A stretch of DNA of 64,000 bases. Source: Azospirillum fermentarium (GTDB taxonomy: Bacteria; Pseudomonadota; Alphaproteobacteria; Azospirillales; Azospirillaceae). Shown here in pieces: positions 52,358 through 60,678 of the stretch (within the stretch, counting starts at the first letter, position 1; each line of letters begins with the position of its first letter). Location: assembly GCF_025961205.1 (NCBI RefSeq), contig NZ_JAOQNH010000003.1:1062501-1126500 (forward strand). The letters run 5' to 3'. Below the pieces are notes generated by a model. The model was not told the origin of the DNA. It was given only the letters and a program-made list of their open reading frames with translations, and did not search any database. The position numbers and the translations under genes were made by a program.

Positions 52358-53575
52358 TCAAGACGCCCGGACGGGCCACACCCGGATGAGCAGGGCTGCA
52401 AGGGCGGCGGAGACGGCGAGCGCGGTCACCCCCATCCACCCGAACGCCGCCAGCATCTGGCTGCCCAGCGCCGCACCAACGGCCATGCCGACGAACATGG
52501 TGGCCATCAGCACCGCGTTCAGCCGGCTGCGCGCCGCCGGGTCGATGCCGTAGATGATGGTCTGGTGGGCGATCAGCGCCGCCTGGATGCCGAGGTCGAA
52601 GCCGACGGCGCTGACCATCACCAGCCACAACTGCCCCTGCGCCGGCACCAGGGGCGACAGGCCCATGATGGCGAAGGACACGGCGGCGATGCCGGCGCCC
52701 AGACGCGTCACCAGTTCCGGCCCCCGCCGGTCGGCGATACGCCCGGCGATGGGGGCGGCCAGCGCACCCGCGGCCCCGGCCAGACCGAAGGCCCCGGCCA
52801 CCGCCGGCCCCAGGTGGAAGGGTTCGGCGTGCAGCATCACCGCCAGCGTGGACCAGAAGGCGCTGAAGCCCACGGCCAGCATCCCCTGGGCCGCCGCCGC
52901 CCGGCGCAGCGACCGATGCCGCGATGCAAGCGTGAACAGGGAACCGATCAGCGCGCCGTACCCCAGTTCGGTCACCGGGGGGAAACGCGGCAATCCCCGC
53001 CGCAGCGCCACCCCCAGCACGGCCACGCCGGCGGCGGCCACCAGGAACATGCTGCGCCAGCCGAACTGTTCCGCCACCACGCCGCTGACCACGCGGGACA
53101 GCAGGATGCCCAGCAGCAGGCCGGTCATGACCATGCCCACCACCTTGCCGCGCTGCTCCGCCGGGGCCAGGGTGGCCGCCGCCGGCACGATGTCCTGCGC
53201 CAGCGTGGCCGCCAGCCCCAGCGACAGGCTGGCCACCAGCAGAAAGCCGATGGACGGCGACAGCCCGGCCAGCACCAAGGCTGCGCACAGGATCATGGCC
53301 TTGATGGTCATGATGCGGCGGCGGTCCCAGCGGTCGCCCAGCGGGGCCAGCAGCGCCAGCCCGGCGGCATAGCCGATCTGGGTCAGGGTGGGCACCCACC
53401 CGACCGCCTGTTCCCCGGCCCCCAGGTCGGCGCCCAGCATGCCCAGCATGGGCTGGCTGTAATAGAGCGAGGCCACCGCCATGCCAGCCCCGGTGGCGAG
53501 CAGCAGAATGGGCGGACGGGCCGCGGGCACGGCGGCTTTTTGCGCCGCGTCATGCGTGGTTTGAATGGATGTCAT
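52358..53575 (-). CDS. MFS transporter
   Basis: This 405-residue, 12-helix permease has ASLYYSQPMLGMLGADLG in helix 1 and the MFS loop GDRWDRRRIM after helix 2, with a second GRIADRRGPELVTRLG in the middle. The helix-1 SLYYSQP pattern is typical of a group of drug/metabolite exporters regulated by an adjacent LysR. ATG 53575 is used; the longer frame runs into the promoter and LysR gene. The substrate is unknown. Confidence 0.9.
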   Translation of the reverse strand: MTSIQTTHDAAQKAAVPAARPPILLLATGAGMAVASLYYSQPMLGMLGADLGAGEQAVGWVPTLTQIGYAAGLALLAPLGDRWDRRRIMTIKAMILCAALVLAGLSPSIGFLLVASLSLGLAATLAQDIVPAAATLAPAEQRGKVVGMVMTGLLLGILLSRVVSGVVAEQFGWRSMFLVAAAGVAVLGVALRRGLPRFPPVTELGYGALIGSLFTLASRHRSLRRAAAAQGMLAVGFSAFWSTLAVMLHAEPFHLGPAVAGAFGLAGAAGALAAPIAGRIADRRGPELVTRLGAGIAAVSFAIMGLSPLVPAQGQLWLVMVSAVGFDLGIQAALIAHQTIIYGIDPAARSRLNAVLMATMFVGMAVGAALGSQMLAAFGWMGVTALAVSAALAALLIRVWPVRAS

Positions 53576-53659
53576 GGCAGGAAACCCCCGACTGAATCGC
53601 TGGGCGGAGTATGGCCGCGGAAAACCTGTGCCGGTAGCCGGATGGGGCGTAGAAGTGTT

Positions 53660-53674
53660 ATACGTGATCCGTAT
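53660..53674. promoter_or_regulatory. Operator-like dyad over the LysR gene start
   Basis: ATACG-TGATC-CGTAT is an exact 5-5-5 dyad of T-N11-A form. It overlaps the ATG at 53673 of the LysR gene in the 97-base gap to the MFS gene. Autoregulation plus control of the divergent MFS gene is the natural reading. Confidence 0.5.
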
Positions 53675-54602
53675 GAACACCGATGCCCTGACCGCCGCCA
53701 CCGCCGACCGGGTGGCCTTGCTGGAAACCTTCGTCCGCATCGTGGAGGCGGGCAGCCTGTCCGCCGCCGCCGCGCAGATGGGCAGCACCCAGCCCACCGT
53801 CAGCCGCCGCCTGCAGACGCTGGAACGGATGCTGGGGGTGCGGCTGCTGCAACGGTCCACCCACGCCATGACCCTGACCGACGACGGGGCGCGCTGCTAC
53901 GAACGGGCCAAGGAGCTGGTGGCCGGCTGGCAGAGCTTCGAAAGCGACCTGCGCGGCACGCGGGAGGAGGCCGCCGGCCTGCTGCGCGTGGTGGTGCCCC
54001 ACGCCTTCGGCCAGCACCAGATGATCCCGCCGCTGGTGGATTTTCTGAAGCACCATCCCCGCATGGCGGTGGAATGGGTGCTGCAGGACCGCACGCCCGA
54101 TTTCACGGCGGAGGGGATCGACTGCGCCATTCAGGTGGGAACCATCACCGACACGTCCGTCGTGGCGCTGCCGCTGGGAGAGGTGACGCGGATCGTGGTG
54201 GCGGCCCCGATGCTGCTGGACGGCCCCCCGCCCGCCGGGCCGGAGGAGCTGGCACGGCTGCCCTGGCTGGCGCTCCAGACCTTCTACCGCGACACGGTGG
54301 TGCTGACCCACGCGGCCACCGGGGAAACGGCGCGCTTTTCCATCCGCCCGCGGCTGTCCACCGACGGGCTTTACGCCCTGCGCGGGGCGGCGCTGCTGGG
54401 GCTGGGGGCGGCGGTGGTGTCGTCGTGGGCGGTGACCGAGGATATCGCCGCCGGGCGCCTGGTCCATCTGGCCCCCCAGTGGCGGGCGGGGGCGCTGCCG
54501 GTGCACCTGCTCTATCCGCCGGCCCGTTTCTATCCGGCCCGGCTGCGCCGCTTCATCGACATCATGCGCACGGCGGTGCCACGTGCGGTCGGTGGAGGGT
54601 AG
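53673..54602 (+). CDS. LysR-family transcriptional regulator
   Basis: This 309-residue protein has the HTH segment FVRIVEAGSLSAAAAQMGSTQPTVSRRLQTLE and a substrate domain with DFTAEGIDCAIQVG and a C-terminal RRFIDIM. It belongs to the CrgA/DhcR-like LysR group that tends to regulate divergent MFS or oxidoreductase genes. A hairpin CGGTGGAGG/CCTCCACCG overlaps its stop codon (54590-54614) but is not followed by a T-run. Confidence 0.88.
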   Translation: MNTDALTAATADRVALLETFVRIVEAGSLSAAAAQMGSTQPTVSRRLQTLERMLGVRLLQRSTHAMTLTDDGARCYERAKELVAGWQSFESDLRGTREEAAGLLRVVVPHAFGQHQMIPPLVDFLKHHPRMAVEWVLQDRTPDFTAEGIDCAIQVGTITDTSVVALPLGEVTRIVVAAPMLLDGPPPAGPEELARLPWLALQTFYRDTVVLTHAATGETARFSIRPRLSTDGLYALRGAALLGLGAAVVSSWAVTEDIAAGRLVHLAPQWRAGALPVHLLYPPARFYPARLRRFIDIMRTAVPRAVGGG

Positions 54603-54970
54603 AAGCCTCCACCGGAGTCTGGGGCAACGCAAAACACCCTTCCCGTGCACGATGCCGTCATGGCACGGCCGAAAGCTGCTTTGGAATAAAATTTTATGAA
54701 CGCGCACCTTAAAGTACGCCGTCCCGTCGCTTCATAGAATTAAATTTCTGAGAAACGCTTATTAATACAAAGGCAAAGAAGAAAATTTTCGTCTTGAATT
54801 TGATAATAACAACGCAAGCAAAAGCCCCAAAAAATTGCTGAGCGACGTTGTTTTCTTCATTTTTTACTGGATAAGTTCGTCACACGGCACAATTCTGATC
54901 GCCATGGCGCACCCCGTCCGGCGGGGCGGTGTGGGTGGTCGATGACCATGGATTTTGGCCTGGAGCGTAT
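54603..54970. other. Intergenic region with an AT-rich core
   Basis: In these 368 bases the part from about 54685 to 54880 is strikingly AT-rich against 70% GC flanks, with no open frame of coding quality. It may be an acquired remnant or a strong promoter region for the plus-strand gene at 54971. I see no repeat or integrase-like sequence. Confidence 0.4.
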
Positions 54971-55402
54971 ATGTCTGAAACCGTCGAAGATTCTCGCCGC
55001 AAGTTTGCCGATCTGGTGAAACTCAACGGTATGTCCAGCAAGTACATCGAGCGGGACGCGGAACGCCGCGTTCTGGAAGACGGCGTTGTCCGGCTGGGGC
55101 TCTGCCTGGACGAGGCGCGCGGCGTGATGCGCGCCGTGGCGGAGGATAACGATTTCGTGTTCGAAAGCGACATCGACCGCCGCATCCGGCAGGTGCTGGA
55201 CCGGCACGCGGGCAAAAAGGGAAAGATCAGCCGGCAGCAGTTCGAACAGACCGCCTCGATCCTGCGCGACTTCTCCAACGGCGCCATGGGCGAGGAAGAA
55301 GCGCGCAGCCACATCAAGCAAGTCATGATCGACAGCGGCTGGAAGCCCCGCCGCGCCGGCCTGATCCCCACCCGGCGCTGGTACAACAAGATCGAGACCT
55401 GA
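54971..55402 (+). CDS. Conserved-looking helical protein of unknown function
   Basis: This 143-residue charged protein (MSETVEDSRRKFADLVKLNG, then FVFESDIDRRIRQVLDRHAG and ILRDFSNGAMGEEEARSHI) lacks a signal peptide and membrane helix and is mostly alpha-helical. GGAG lies just before ATG 54971; the longer frame is out of the AT-rich spacer and less likely. It precedes a membrane protein gene by 31 bases and probably shares its transcript. No family is recognised. Confidence 0.75.
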   Translation: MSETVEDSRRKFADLVKLNGMSSKYIERDAERRVLEDGVVRLGLCLDEARGVMRAVAEDNDFVFESDIDRRIRQVLDRHAGKKGKISRQQFEQTASILRDFSNGAMGEEEARSHIKQVMIDSGWKPRRAGLIPTRRWYNKIET

Positions 55403-55433
55403 ACACGGCCCCCCCGCCCCGCAGGAGATCCTG

Positions 55434-56153
55434 ATGGACATTGTGGGATGGATCGCGTTCGGCCTGTCGCATGCCATCGTGCCGATCCTGATCGCAGCCC
55501 CGCTGCTGCTCTATCGCTGGGTCCGCGATACCGCGGTGCATTGGAAGGCCTATGGTGCCAAACGCGTCGGCGTCGTGGAAGTGAGCGGGTTGCTGATCGG
55601 CATCTGTCTTGCGGCCACCACGCCGCTGCCGGGCGGCCCGCTGACGTTCGATACGCTGCTCATGGCCGGCGGCCCATGGGATTTCGATGCGGCGGCCTTT
55701 GCCGAACTGGCGATCGAACGGGTTGGCTCGGCCCCCGACCGGCTCGCCGGACGGCTGATCGAGGACGACGAGCGGCTGAACCTGTCTTTGGGCATCGGTG
55801 TGGCGCTGCTGATCCTGGCCGTCCGCACCACGCTGGGATTCGTCCGCAGCGGCCGGCGCCGGGGCTGCCTGGCGGCGGCGATGGATCTGGTCATCGCCGT
55901 CATGACCGCGGTGTCCACGCTGTACGGGGTTCTGCTGACGCTGTGGCTGCTCAACCGGCTGAATTTCTGGGTGCTGGGGATGGCGATCCTGGCGGCTCAG
56001 GAATACCGGTACAATGTGATCGGCCTGTTCCACCGCCACCGCCACTTCCGCCTGCCGAGAGCCATGCTGCCACTGGGGGCACCGGTCACCACGGGCCGCC
56101 GGATCACGGTGGGGGGCTCAGCACATGGGACTGGCCGGAGATCCGGCGTTTGA
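55434..56153 (+). CDS. Membrane protein of unknown function
   Basis: This 239-residue protein has four to five hydrophobic segments: WIAFGLSHAIVPILIAAPLLLY, VSGLLIGICLAATTPLP, LSLGIGVALLILAVRTTLGF, and AVMTAVSTLYGVLLTLWLL followed by LNFWVLGMAILAAQEY. AGGAGA precedes the ATG. The C-terminal 17 residues overlap the convergent small membrane gene. It forms a two-gene unit with the helical protein upstream. No function is assigned. Confidence 0.75.
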   Translation: MDIVGWIAFGLSHAIVPILIAAPLLLYRWVRDTAVHWKAYGAKRVGVVEVSGLLIGICLAATTPLPGGPLTFDTLLMAGGPWDFDAAAFAELAIERVGSAPDRLAGRLIEDDERLNLSLGIGVALLILAVRTTLGFVRSGRRRGCLAAAMDLVIAVMTAVSTLYGVLLTLWLLNRLNFWVLGMAILAAQEYRYNVIGLFHRHRHFRLPRAMLPLGAPVTTGRRITVGGSAHGTGRRSGV

Positions 56154-56508
56154 AATGGGACCAGGAGACGCCGACCGACAGCACCAGCGACGCCAGGATC
56201 AGCACCAGATAGCCGCTCCAGAACGGCGCGTCGGGGGCCAGCAGCCCCACATGGCGCAGCGAGACGTAGCCGGTGACGAGAATCGCCAGCGCCGCCGCCG
56301 TCCCCGCCGCCCCCAGCGCCACCCAGGCGATGCGCAGATAGGCGGCGTAGATGGCAAGCAGGATCACGCTGACCGCAACCCTGACCGACAGCCGCGTTCC
56401 ATCATCGCCACCAATCCACGCCGCATAGGAATAGCCGGAGGGATTCCACGTGGCGAACAGCAGCAGGAAGCAGCCCAGGGTGCGAATGAGATATCCGAAG
56501 CTTTTCAC
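56104..56508 (-). CDS. Small four-helix membrane protein (DUF6524-like), copy 1
   Basis: This 134-residue protein has four hydrophobic helices, an N-terminal ATWNPSGYSYAAW motif and a C-terminal VGVSWSHFKRRISGQ. The same two motifs recur in the next gene (YNPSGYSYYHW; GQSWSLIRYRLSGQ), so the two are tandem paralogues. I believe this is the family labelled DUF6524 in databases, from memory only. It is transcribed downstream of copy 2. Confidence 0.75.
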   Translation of the reverse strand: MKSFGYLIRTLGCFLLLFATWNPSGYSYAAWIGGDDGTRLSVRVAVSVILLAIYAAYLRIAWVALGAAGTAAALAILVTGYVSLRHVGLLAPDAPFWSGYLVLILASLVLSVGVSWSHFKRRISGQSHVLSPPP

Positions 56509-56547
56509 GGCGTCCCCTCAACGTGGGTCATGACGGCGGGCCGGGCG

Positions 56548-56949
56548 TCAGACCAGGCTTTGGGAATCCACCTGGCCGCTCAGACGGTAACGGATCAGCG
56601 ACCAGGATTGCCCCGCCCCCAGCACCAGCGCAATCCCGGTCAGCAGTGTCAACGCGAAAACCGTCGGGTCATCCAGGTCGATCACCCCGTAATCCGACAG
56701 CACCCAAACGGCGGCGGCTGTCACCAGCACCACCAGCGAGACCCCGACCAGCCTCATCGACCGCCATGTCGCTTGCAGATGGATGAACAGCAAAAACGCC
56801 ACGACCATGCCGGCAAACAATTTCGTTGCCCAGTCGCCTTCATAATCAACCACCCAATGGTAATAAGAATATCCAGATGGGTTATAAATACAAAATACCA
56901 AGAATACAGCAAACAGAAGGCGAACAATGAAACCAGCAGTGGTCATCAT
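56548..56949 (-). CDS. Small four-helix membrane protein (DUF6524-like), copy 2
   Basis: This 133-residue protein (from MMTTAGFIVRLLFAV) has the same plan as copy 1: NPSGYSYYHW after the first helix, four helices in all and a C-terminal SGQ segment. ATG 56949 is preferred over a TTG 12 codons upstream. The pair is divergent from the Mla-like cluster. Its AT content is higher in the 5' part than in neighbouring genes. Confidence 0.75.
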   Translation of the reverse strand: MMTTAGFIVRLLFAVFLVFCIYNPSGYSYYHWVVDYEGDWATKLFAGMVVAFLLFIHLQATWRSMRLVGVSLVVLVTAAAVWVLSDYGVIDLDDPTVFALTLLTGIALVLGAGQSWSLIRYRLSGQVDSQSLV

Positions 56950-57053
56950 GAGAAAGCCCCCATTTCTGGAAAACGATAAACCCAATACCCAATTTATTCA
57001 TGGCGAAATTGCAGTTTTACTGCAATGAAATTGTTTACAAAGGCGCCTTGAGC

Positions 57054-58238
57054 ATGGCTTTATCGACAGAAGAAACACCGCGGAACGGATCACGGAGTAG
57101 GTCGCCGCCCGTGCGAATCGTCAATGTCCTGTTCGGCCGTCCGGCGGCGGTCATCGCCAGCCTCGCCTTGGCCGCCCTGTTCCTGTCGGCGGGGCGGGCA
57201 ACGCTGCCGACGCGCGCCCAGCCCCCGTCGCTGGGCTACCGGGTGCCCGAAACCGCCGCGGCCGTGGCTGAAGCCTCGGGGCTGCCGGTGTTCCTGCTGC
57301 AGGCCAATCACGCCACCTTGCGGTCGGGCACCGCCCGCATCGGGGCGGGCGGGGCGGTGGACATTACCCTTTACGATCCGTCCGACCCCCGGCTGATCCA
57401 CGGCAGCGAGGCGGTGCTGTTCAACACCGACCTGCGGGTTCTGTGGCTGCTGGCCACCGACGAGGAACGCACCGCCCTGCGCGAGGGACTCCAGACGGTG
57501 GGCCGCGGCCTGCGCGACGCGGTGGAGGCCGTGCTGCGTTCCCCGGAATTCACCGGTGCGTACCGCGACGAGCTGAAGGACATCGGGCGCCAGATCATCG
57601 AGGATGCATGGCGCGCGCCCGCCACCCGCGCCGCCTATGACGAGATGATCCGCAGCACCGAACCGCTGCTGCACGAAGCCGCCGGGCGCGAGGTCAAGGC
57701 CATCGTGGTCAAGCAGATCGAGCCGATGGTCTGGAATCTGATCAGCGCCAACATGGGCGTGGCGCTCGACGTGTTCCATTCCCAGCCGTGGGATTTCTCG
57801 CCGGTGGAGCACGCCATGGACGCGATCCAGCGCGAGGTGCGCGAACGCAACGTCCTGCAGCGGGCGTTGCAGCAGGTTCTGGACAGCTGGCAGGCCAAGG
57901 CGTTTCTCCAGACCGTCGCCGGCGCCGTGATGGATGCGGCGGCCGACAACCCCCGCCTGCGCGACGTGGCCGGGCGGATGGTCAACGATCCCCGGCTGGG
58001 CACGTATTTCGCCCCGGTGTCGGGGCCGGTGGCCGATCTGGCCCGGCTGGCTCCCAACATCCTGTTCGGGGTGCAGCCGGGGGTCGATCTCAACGCGCTG
58101 GCCGCCTTCACCTTCCAGGGCTTCATCTCCGGGCGGCCGGGACAGTTCATCGTGCTGATGAGCCCGCAGCAGCGCGAAGACATCCTGCGGCTCGATTCCT
58201 TCTCGCCCCGCCCCCTTCTGCACAGTGTGCTGCCATGA
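57054..58238 (+). CDS. Membrane-anchored periplasmic protein of a lipid-transport-like cluster
   Basis: This 394-residue protein has a basic N-terminus and one hydrophobic helix near 30-50 (VIASLALAALFLSAG). A long periplasmic part rich in helices follows (LREGLQTVGRGLRDAVEAVL, VERNVLQRALQQVLDSW-like segments). No MCE domain is visible, although this is the position an MlaD-type substrate-binding protein would hold. The start ATG 57054 (MALSTEETP) is tentative; GTG 57112 is another option. The stop overlaps the ABC transporter start (ATGA), so they act together. Confidence 0.7.
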   Translation: MALSTEETPRNGSRSRSPPVRIVNVLFGRPAAVIASLALAALFLSAGRATLPTRAQPPSLGYRVPETAAAVAEASGLPVFLLQANHATLRSGTARIGAGGAVDITLYDPSDPRLIHGSEAVLFNTDLRVLWLLATDEERTALREGLQTVGRGLRDAVEAVLRSPEFTGAYRDELKDIGRQIIEDAWRAPATRAAYDEMIRSTEPLLHEAAGREVKAIVVKQIEPMVWNLISANMGVALDVFHSQPWDFSPVEHAMDAIQREVRERNVLQRALQQVLDSWQAKAFLQTVAGAVMDAAADNPRLRDVAGRMVNDPRLGTYFAPVSGPVADLARLAPNILFGVQPGVDLNALAAFTFQGFISGRPGQFIVLMSPQQREDILRLDSFSPRPLLHSVLP

Positions 58239-59737
58239 CCCGCACCGCCCACACGCTCGTCATCGACGGGCTGACCATCCACCGGCCTTCCGGCGACCTG
58301 CTGGTGCGCGACGCCACCTTCACCATCGGCCCCGCCGAGGTGGTGCTGCTGGTGGGGCCCAGCGGGTCGGGCAAATCCACCATCGTCAAGCTGCTGGGCG
58401 GGCTGCTGGAAACCGGCACCGGCGGCTGGCGGGTCGCCGGGCGGCTGGAGTGCGGCGGTGCGGCGGTGGATCTGGGGGCCGAGCGCAGCACCGTGGGCGG
58501 CATCGTGTTCCAGGATCACGCGCTGTTCAACGACCTGAGCGCACTGGAAAACCTGCGCATCGCCGCCGACCACGCCCGCCACCGCCCCGACGCCGGGCTG
58601 ATCGCCGACGCCACGGCCCTGCTGGGCGACATCGCGCCCGACAAATCGGTGGCATCGTGCAGCGGCGGCCAGCGCCAGCGTCTGGCCATCGCCCGCACGC
58701 TGCTGGCCGACCGCCCGGTGCTGCTGTTCGACGAGCCGAACTCCGGCCTGGACGTCGCCATGGCCCGGCGGCTGGGGGAACTGATCCGCGACCTGTGCCG
58801 GACCATGGGAAAGCCGGCGCTGATCGTGGCCCACCACGTCAAGGATCTGCTGCCGGTCGCCGACCGGGTTCTGCTGTTCGACACCCGCCGCCGCTGTCTG
58901 GTCGAGGTTCCCCGCGATGCCGAGGCGATCGAGGCGGAACTGCTGAAGCTGGACGGCACGGCCGCCCACCCCGCCCGCCCGCAGGCACGGCGCCGTTCGT
59001 GGCCGGACGCCATCGGGCACCGTCCGCGGGGGTACTGGTTCGGGCGCTACATGGCCGAATATTTCTGGGAGCTGTGCGTCTCGCCGCTGATGCTGGTCTA
59101 CATGGGGGCCGGGGCGCTGATCATGGGCTTCGTGTCCATGTGGTTCGGCTTCCACTACAACTCCTTCGGCGGCTATCTGAAATCGCTGCTCCACGACGAA
59201 ACCCTGGTGGGGCTGGGGCTGGTTCAGGGGACGGTGGCGGTGCCGCTCATCAGCAGCATCCTGTTCGTCGCCCGCAACAACGCCATCATCGCCGCCGACA
59301 TCGGCAACCGGGTGCTGTCGTCGCAGTTCCAGGCCATGGACAATCTGCGGATCACCGCCCGCGGCTACATCGTGTCGGCGATTCTGGTCAACATGGTGAT
59401 CGGGTCGCTGATGCTGCTGGTCTTGTCCCTGGGCATGGCGAGCTGGGCGTCGATGCAGACGTGGCACGTGCAGTTCCCCATGCAGAATTTCGAACTGTGG
59501 CGCAGCCAGTTCTTCCGCAAGCTGCTGCCCGACGGCATCCACCCCGCCCCCAGCATGATGTGGGTGCTGCTGAAGGTGGCGCTGAGCGCGCTGCTGGCCG
59601 GGGGGGCCGCCATCGTCATCGGCGGCGGCCGGAAGGAATCGGTTCTGGAAATCAACACCGCCATCGCGCGGGCGATCATCGTCGGCGTCACCCTGACCCT
59701 GGCGGTCCATGCGGTGATTTCGGTGCTGACCCTGTGA
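58235..59737 (+). CDS. ABC transporter with fused ATPase and MlaE-like permease
   Basis: This 500-residue protein has an ABC ATPase (about 1-235) followed by a membrane part (about 275-500). The ATPase shows Walker A GPSGSGKST, Q-loop in VFQDHALF, signature CSGGQRQRL, Walker B VLLFDEP and H-loop AHH. The permease part resembles MlaE: RNNAIIAADIGNRVLSSQFQAMDNLRITARGYI and the last helix ARAIIVGVTLTLAVHAVISVL. MlaF and MlaE are normally separate chains. Presumably it moves phospholipid or another lipid across the inner membrane with the neighbouring proteins. Confidence 0.83.
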   Translation: MTRTAHTLVIDGLTIHRPSGDLLVRDATFTIGPAEVVLLVGPSGSGKSTIVKLLGGLLETGTGGWRVAGRLECGGAAVDLGAERSTVGGIVFQDHALFNDLSALENLRIAADHARHRPDAGLIADATALLGDIAPDKSVASCSGGQRQRLAIARTLLADRPVLLFDEPNSGLDVAMARRLGELIRDLCRTMGKPALIVAHHVKDLLPVADRVLLFDTRRRCLVEVPRDAEAIEAELLKLDGTAAHPARPQARRRSWPDAIGHRPRGYWFGRYMAEYFWELCVSPLMLVYMGAGALIMGFVSMWFGFHYNSFGGYLKSLLHDETLVGLGLVQGTVAVPLISSILFVARNNAIIAADIGNRVLSSQFQAMDNLRITARGYIVSAILVNMVIGSLMLLVLSLGMASWASMQTWHVQFPMQNFELWRSQFFRKLLPDGIHPAPSMMWVLLKVALSALLAGGAAIVIGGGRKESVLEINTAIARAIIVGVTLTLAVHAVISVLTL

Positions 59738-59788
59738 CCCCGGCAGCCGGGCCATGAAGAAACCATCCCAAAACGAACGAGGCGAGCC

Positions 59789-60664
59789 ATGACCATCGAC
59801 GCGCAAGCCACTGAGGCCAAGAGCGCACGCCCCGCCGGGCCGCTCCCCGGCGGTGACGAGGCCGACACCCCCCGCCACGACGACACCAGCGGCGGCAGCC
59901 GTGCGCCGCTGGCCATCGCCCTGATCGCCCTGGCCGCGGCGGTTTCCGCCCCCTACTGGTCGCCGGCCCTGTACCGTTCCCTTCATCTGCGCCCCCCCGC
60001 CGCCGAATGGCAGGCACGACAGGAGGTGGAAACCGGCCGTCTGGTGCAGTCGGTGGCCGATCTCGACCGCCGCGTCGGCGAGCTGGCCGCCGCCCTGGCC
60101 AAGGCCAACGACCAGGCCGCCGCCGCCAAGGCCGCGGTGGGCGCATCGGAAACCCGCGCGCGGGTTCTGGTGCTGATGCAGTTGCGGGCCGCGTTGCGCC
60201 GCCCGGTGCCCTTCGACGCCGAGCTGAAGGCGGTGCGCGCGCTGGGGGGCCGGATCGACGAGCTGGAACCGCTGCTGGCCAAGATCGAACCCTATGCCGC
60301 CAACGGCATCCTGGTGGAATCGCAACTGCGCCAGGAATTCGCCACGGTGACCGACGTGATCGGCCGCGCCGACCCCCGGTCGCTGCCGCTGAAATGGCTG
60401 AGCAACGCCACCGGCTGGACGCCGGTGCCCGTGGAACCGGACGCGATCCGCCCCATCGCCGCGGCGGAACACGCCCAGGCGCTGCTGTCGGACGACAATC
60501 TGATCGCCGCCGTCGAGGAGCTGGGCGCGCTGGACATCAGCGCCGGCGGCCCGGCCCGCGTCTGGCTGGACGAGGCCCGCGCCCGCATCACCGCCAATCA
60601 GGCGATCGACCGCATCGCCGAGATGATCGCCACCACCATTCCCCGCCTGCCCCCGCGCCCGTGA
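59789..60664 (+). CDS. Membrane-anchored coiled-coil protein
   Basis: This 291-residue protein has a cytosolic Pro/Asp-rich N-terminus, one membrane helix (LAIALIALAAAVSAPYW), a coiled coil (VADLDRRVGELAAALAKAND to about 115) and a helical C-terminal domain (LVLMQLRAALRRPVPFDAEL onward). The plan recalls mitofilin-like alphaproteobacterial proteins, but without a firm motif. It lies between the fused ABC gene and mlaA, with coupling to mlaA by overlap (GTGA). Confidence 0.7.
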   Translation: MTIDAQATEAKSARPAGPLPGGDEADTPRHDDTSGGSRAPLAIALIALAAAVSAPYWSPALYRSLHLRPPAAEWQARQEVETGRLVQSVADLDRRVGELAAALAKANDQAAAAKAAVGASETRARVLVLMQLRAALRRPVPFDAELKAVRALGGRIDELEPLLAKIEPYAANGILVESQLRQEFATVTDVIGRADPRSLPLKWLSNATGWTPVPVEPDAIRPIAAAEHAQALLSDDNLIAAVEELGALDISAGGPARVWLDEARARITANQAIDRIAEMIATTIPRLPPRP

Positions 60665-60678
60665 AACGGACCTTGCCC

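Noticed and set aside
54590..54614. Terminator for the LysR gene
   Set aside because: The 9-bp stem overlaps the stop codon but has no T-run after it, so termination is not supported.
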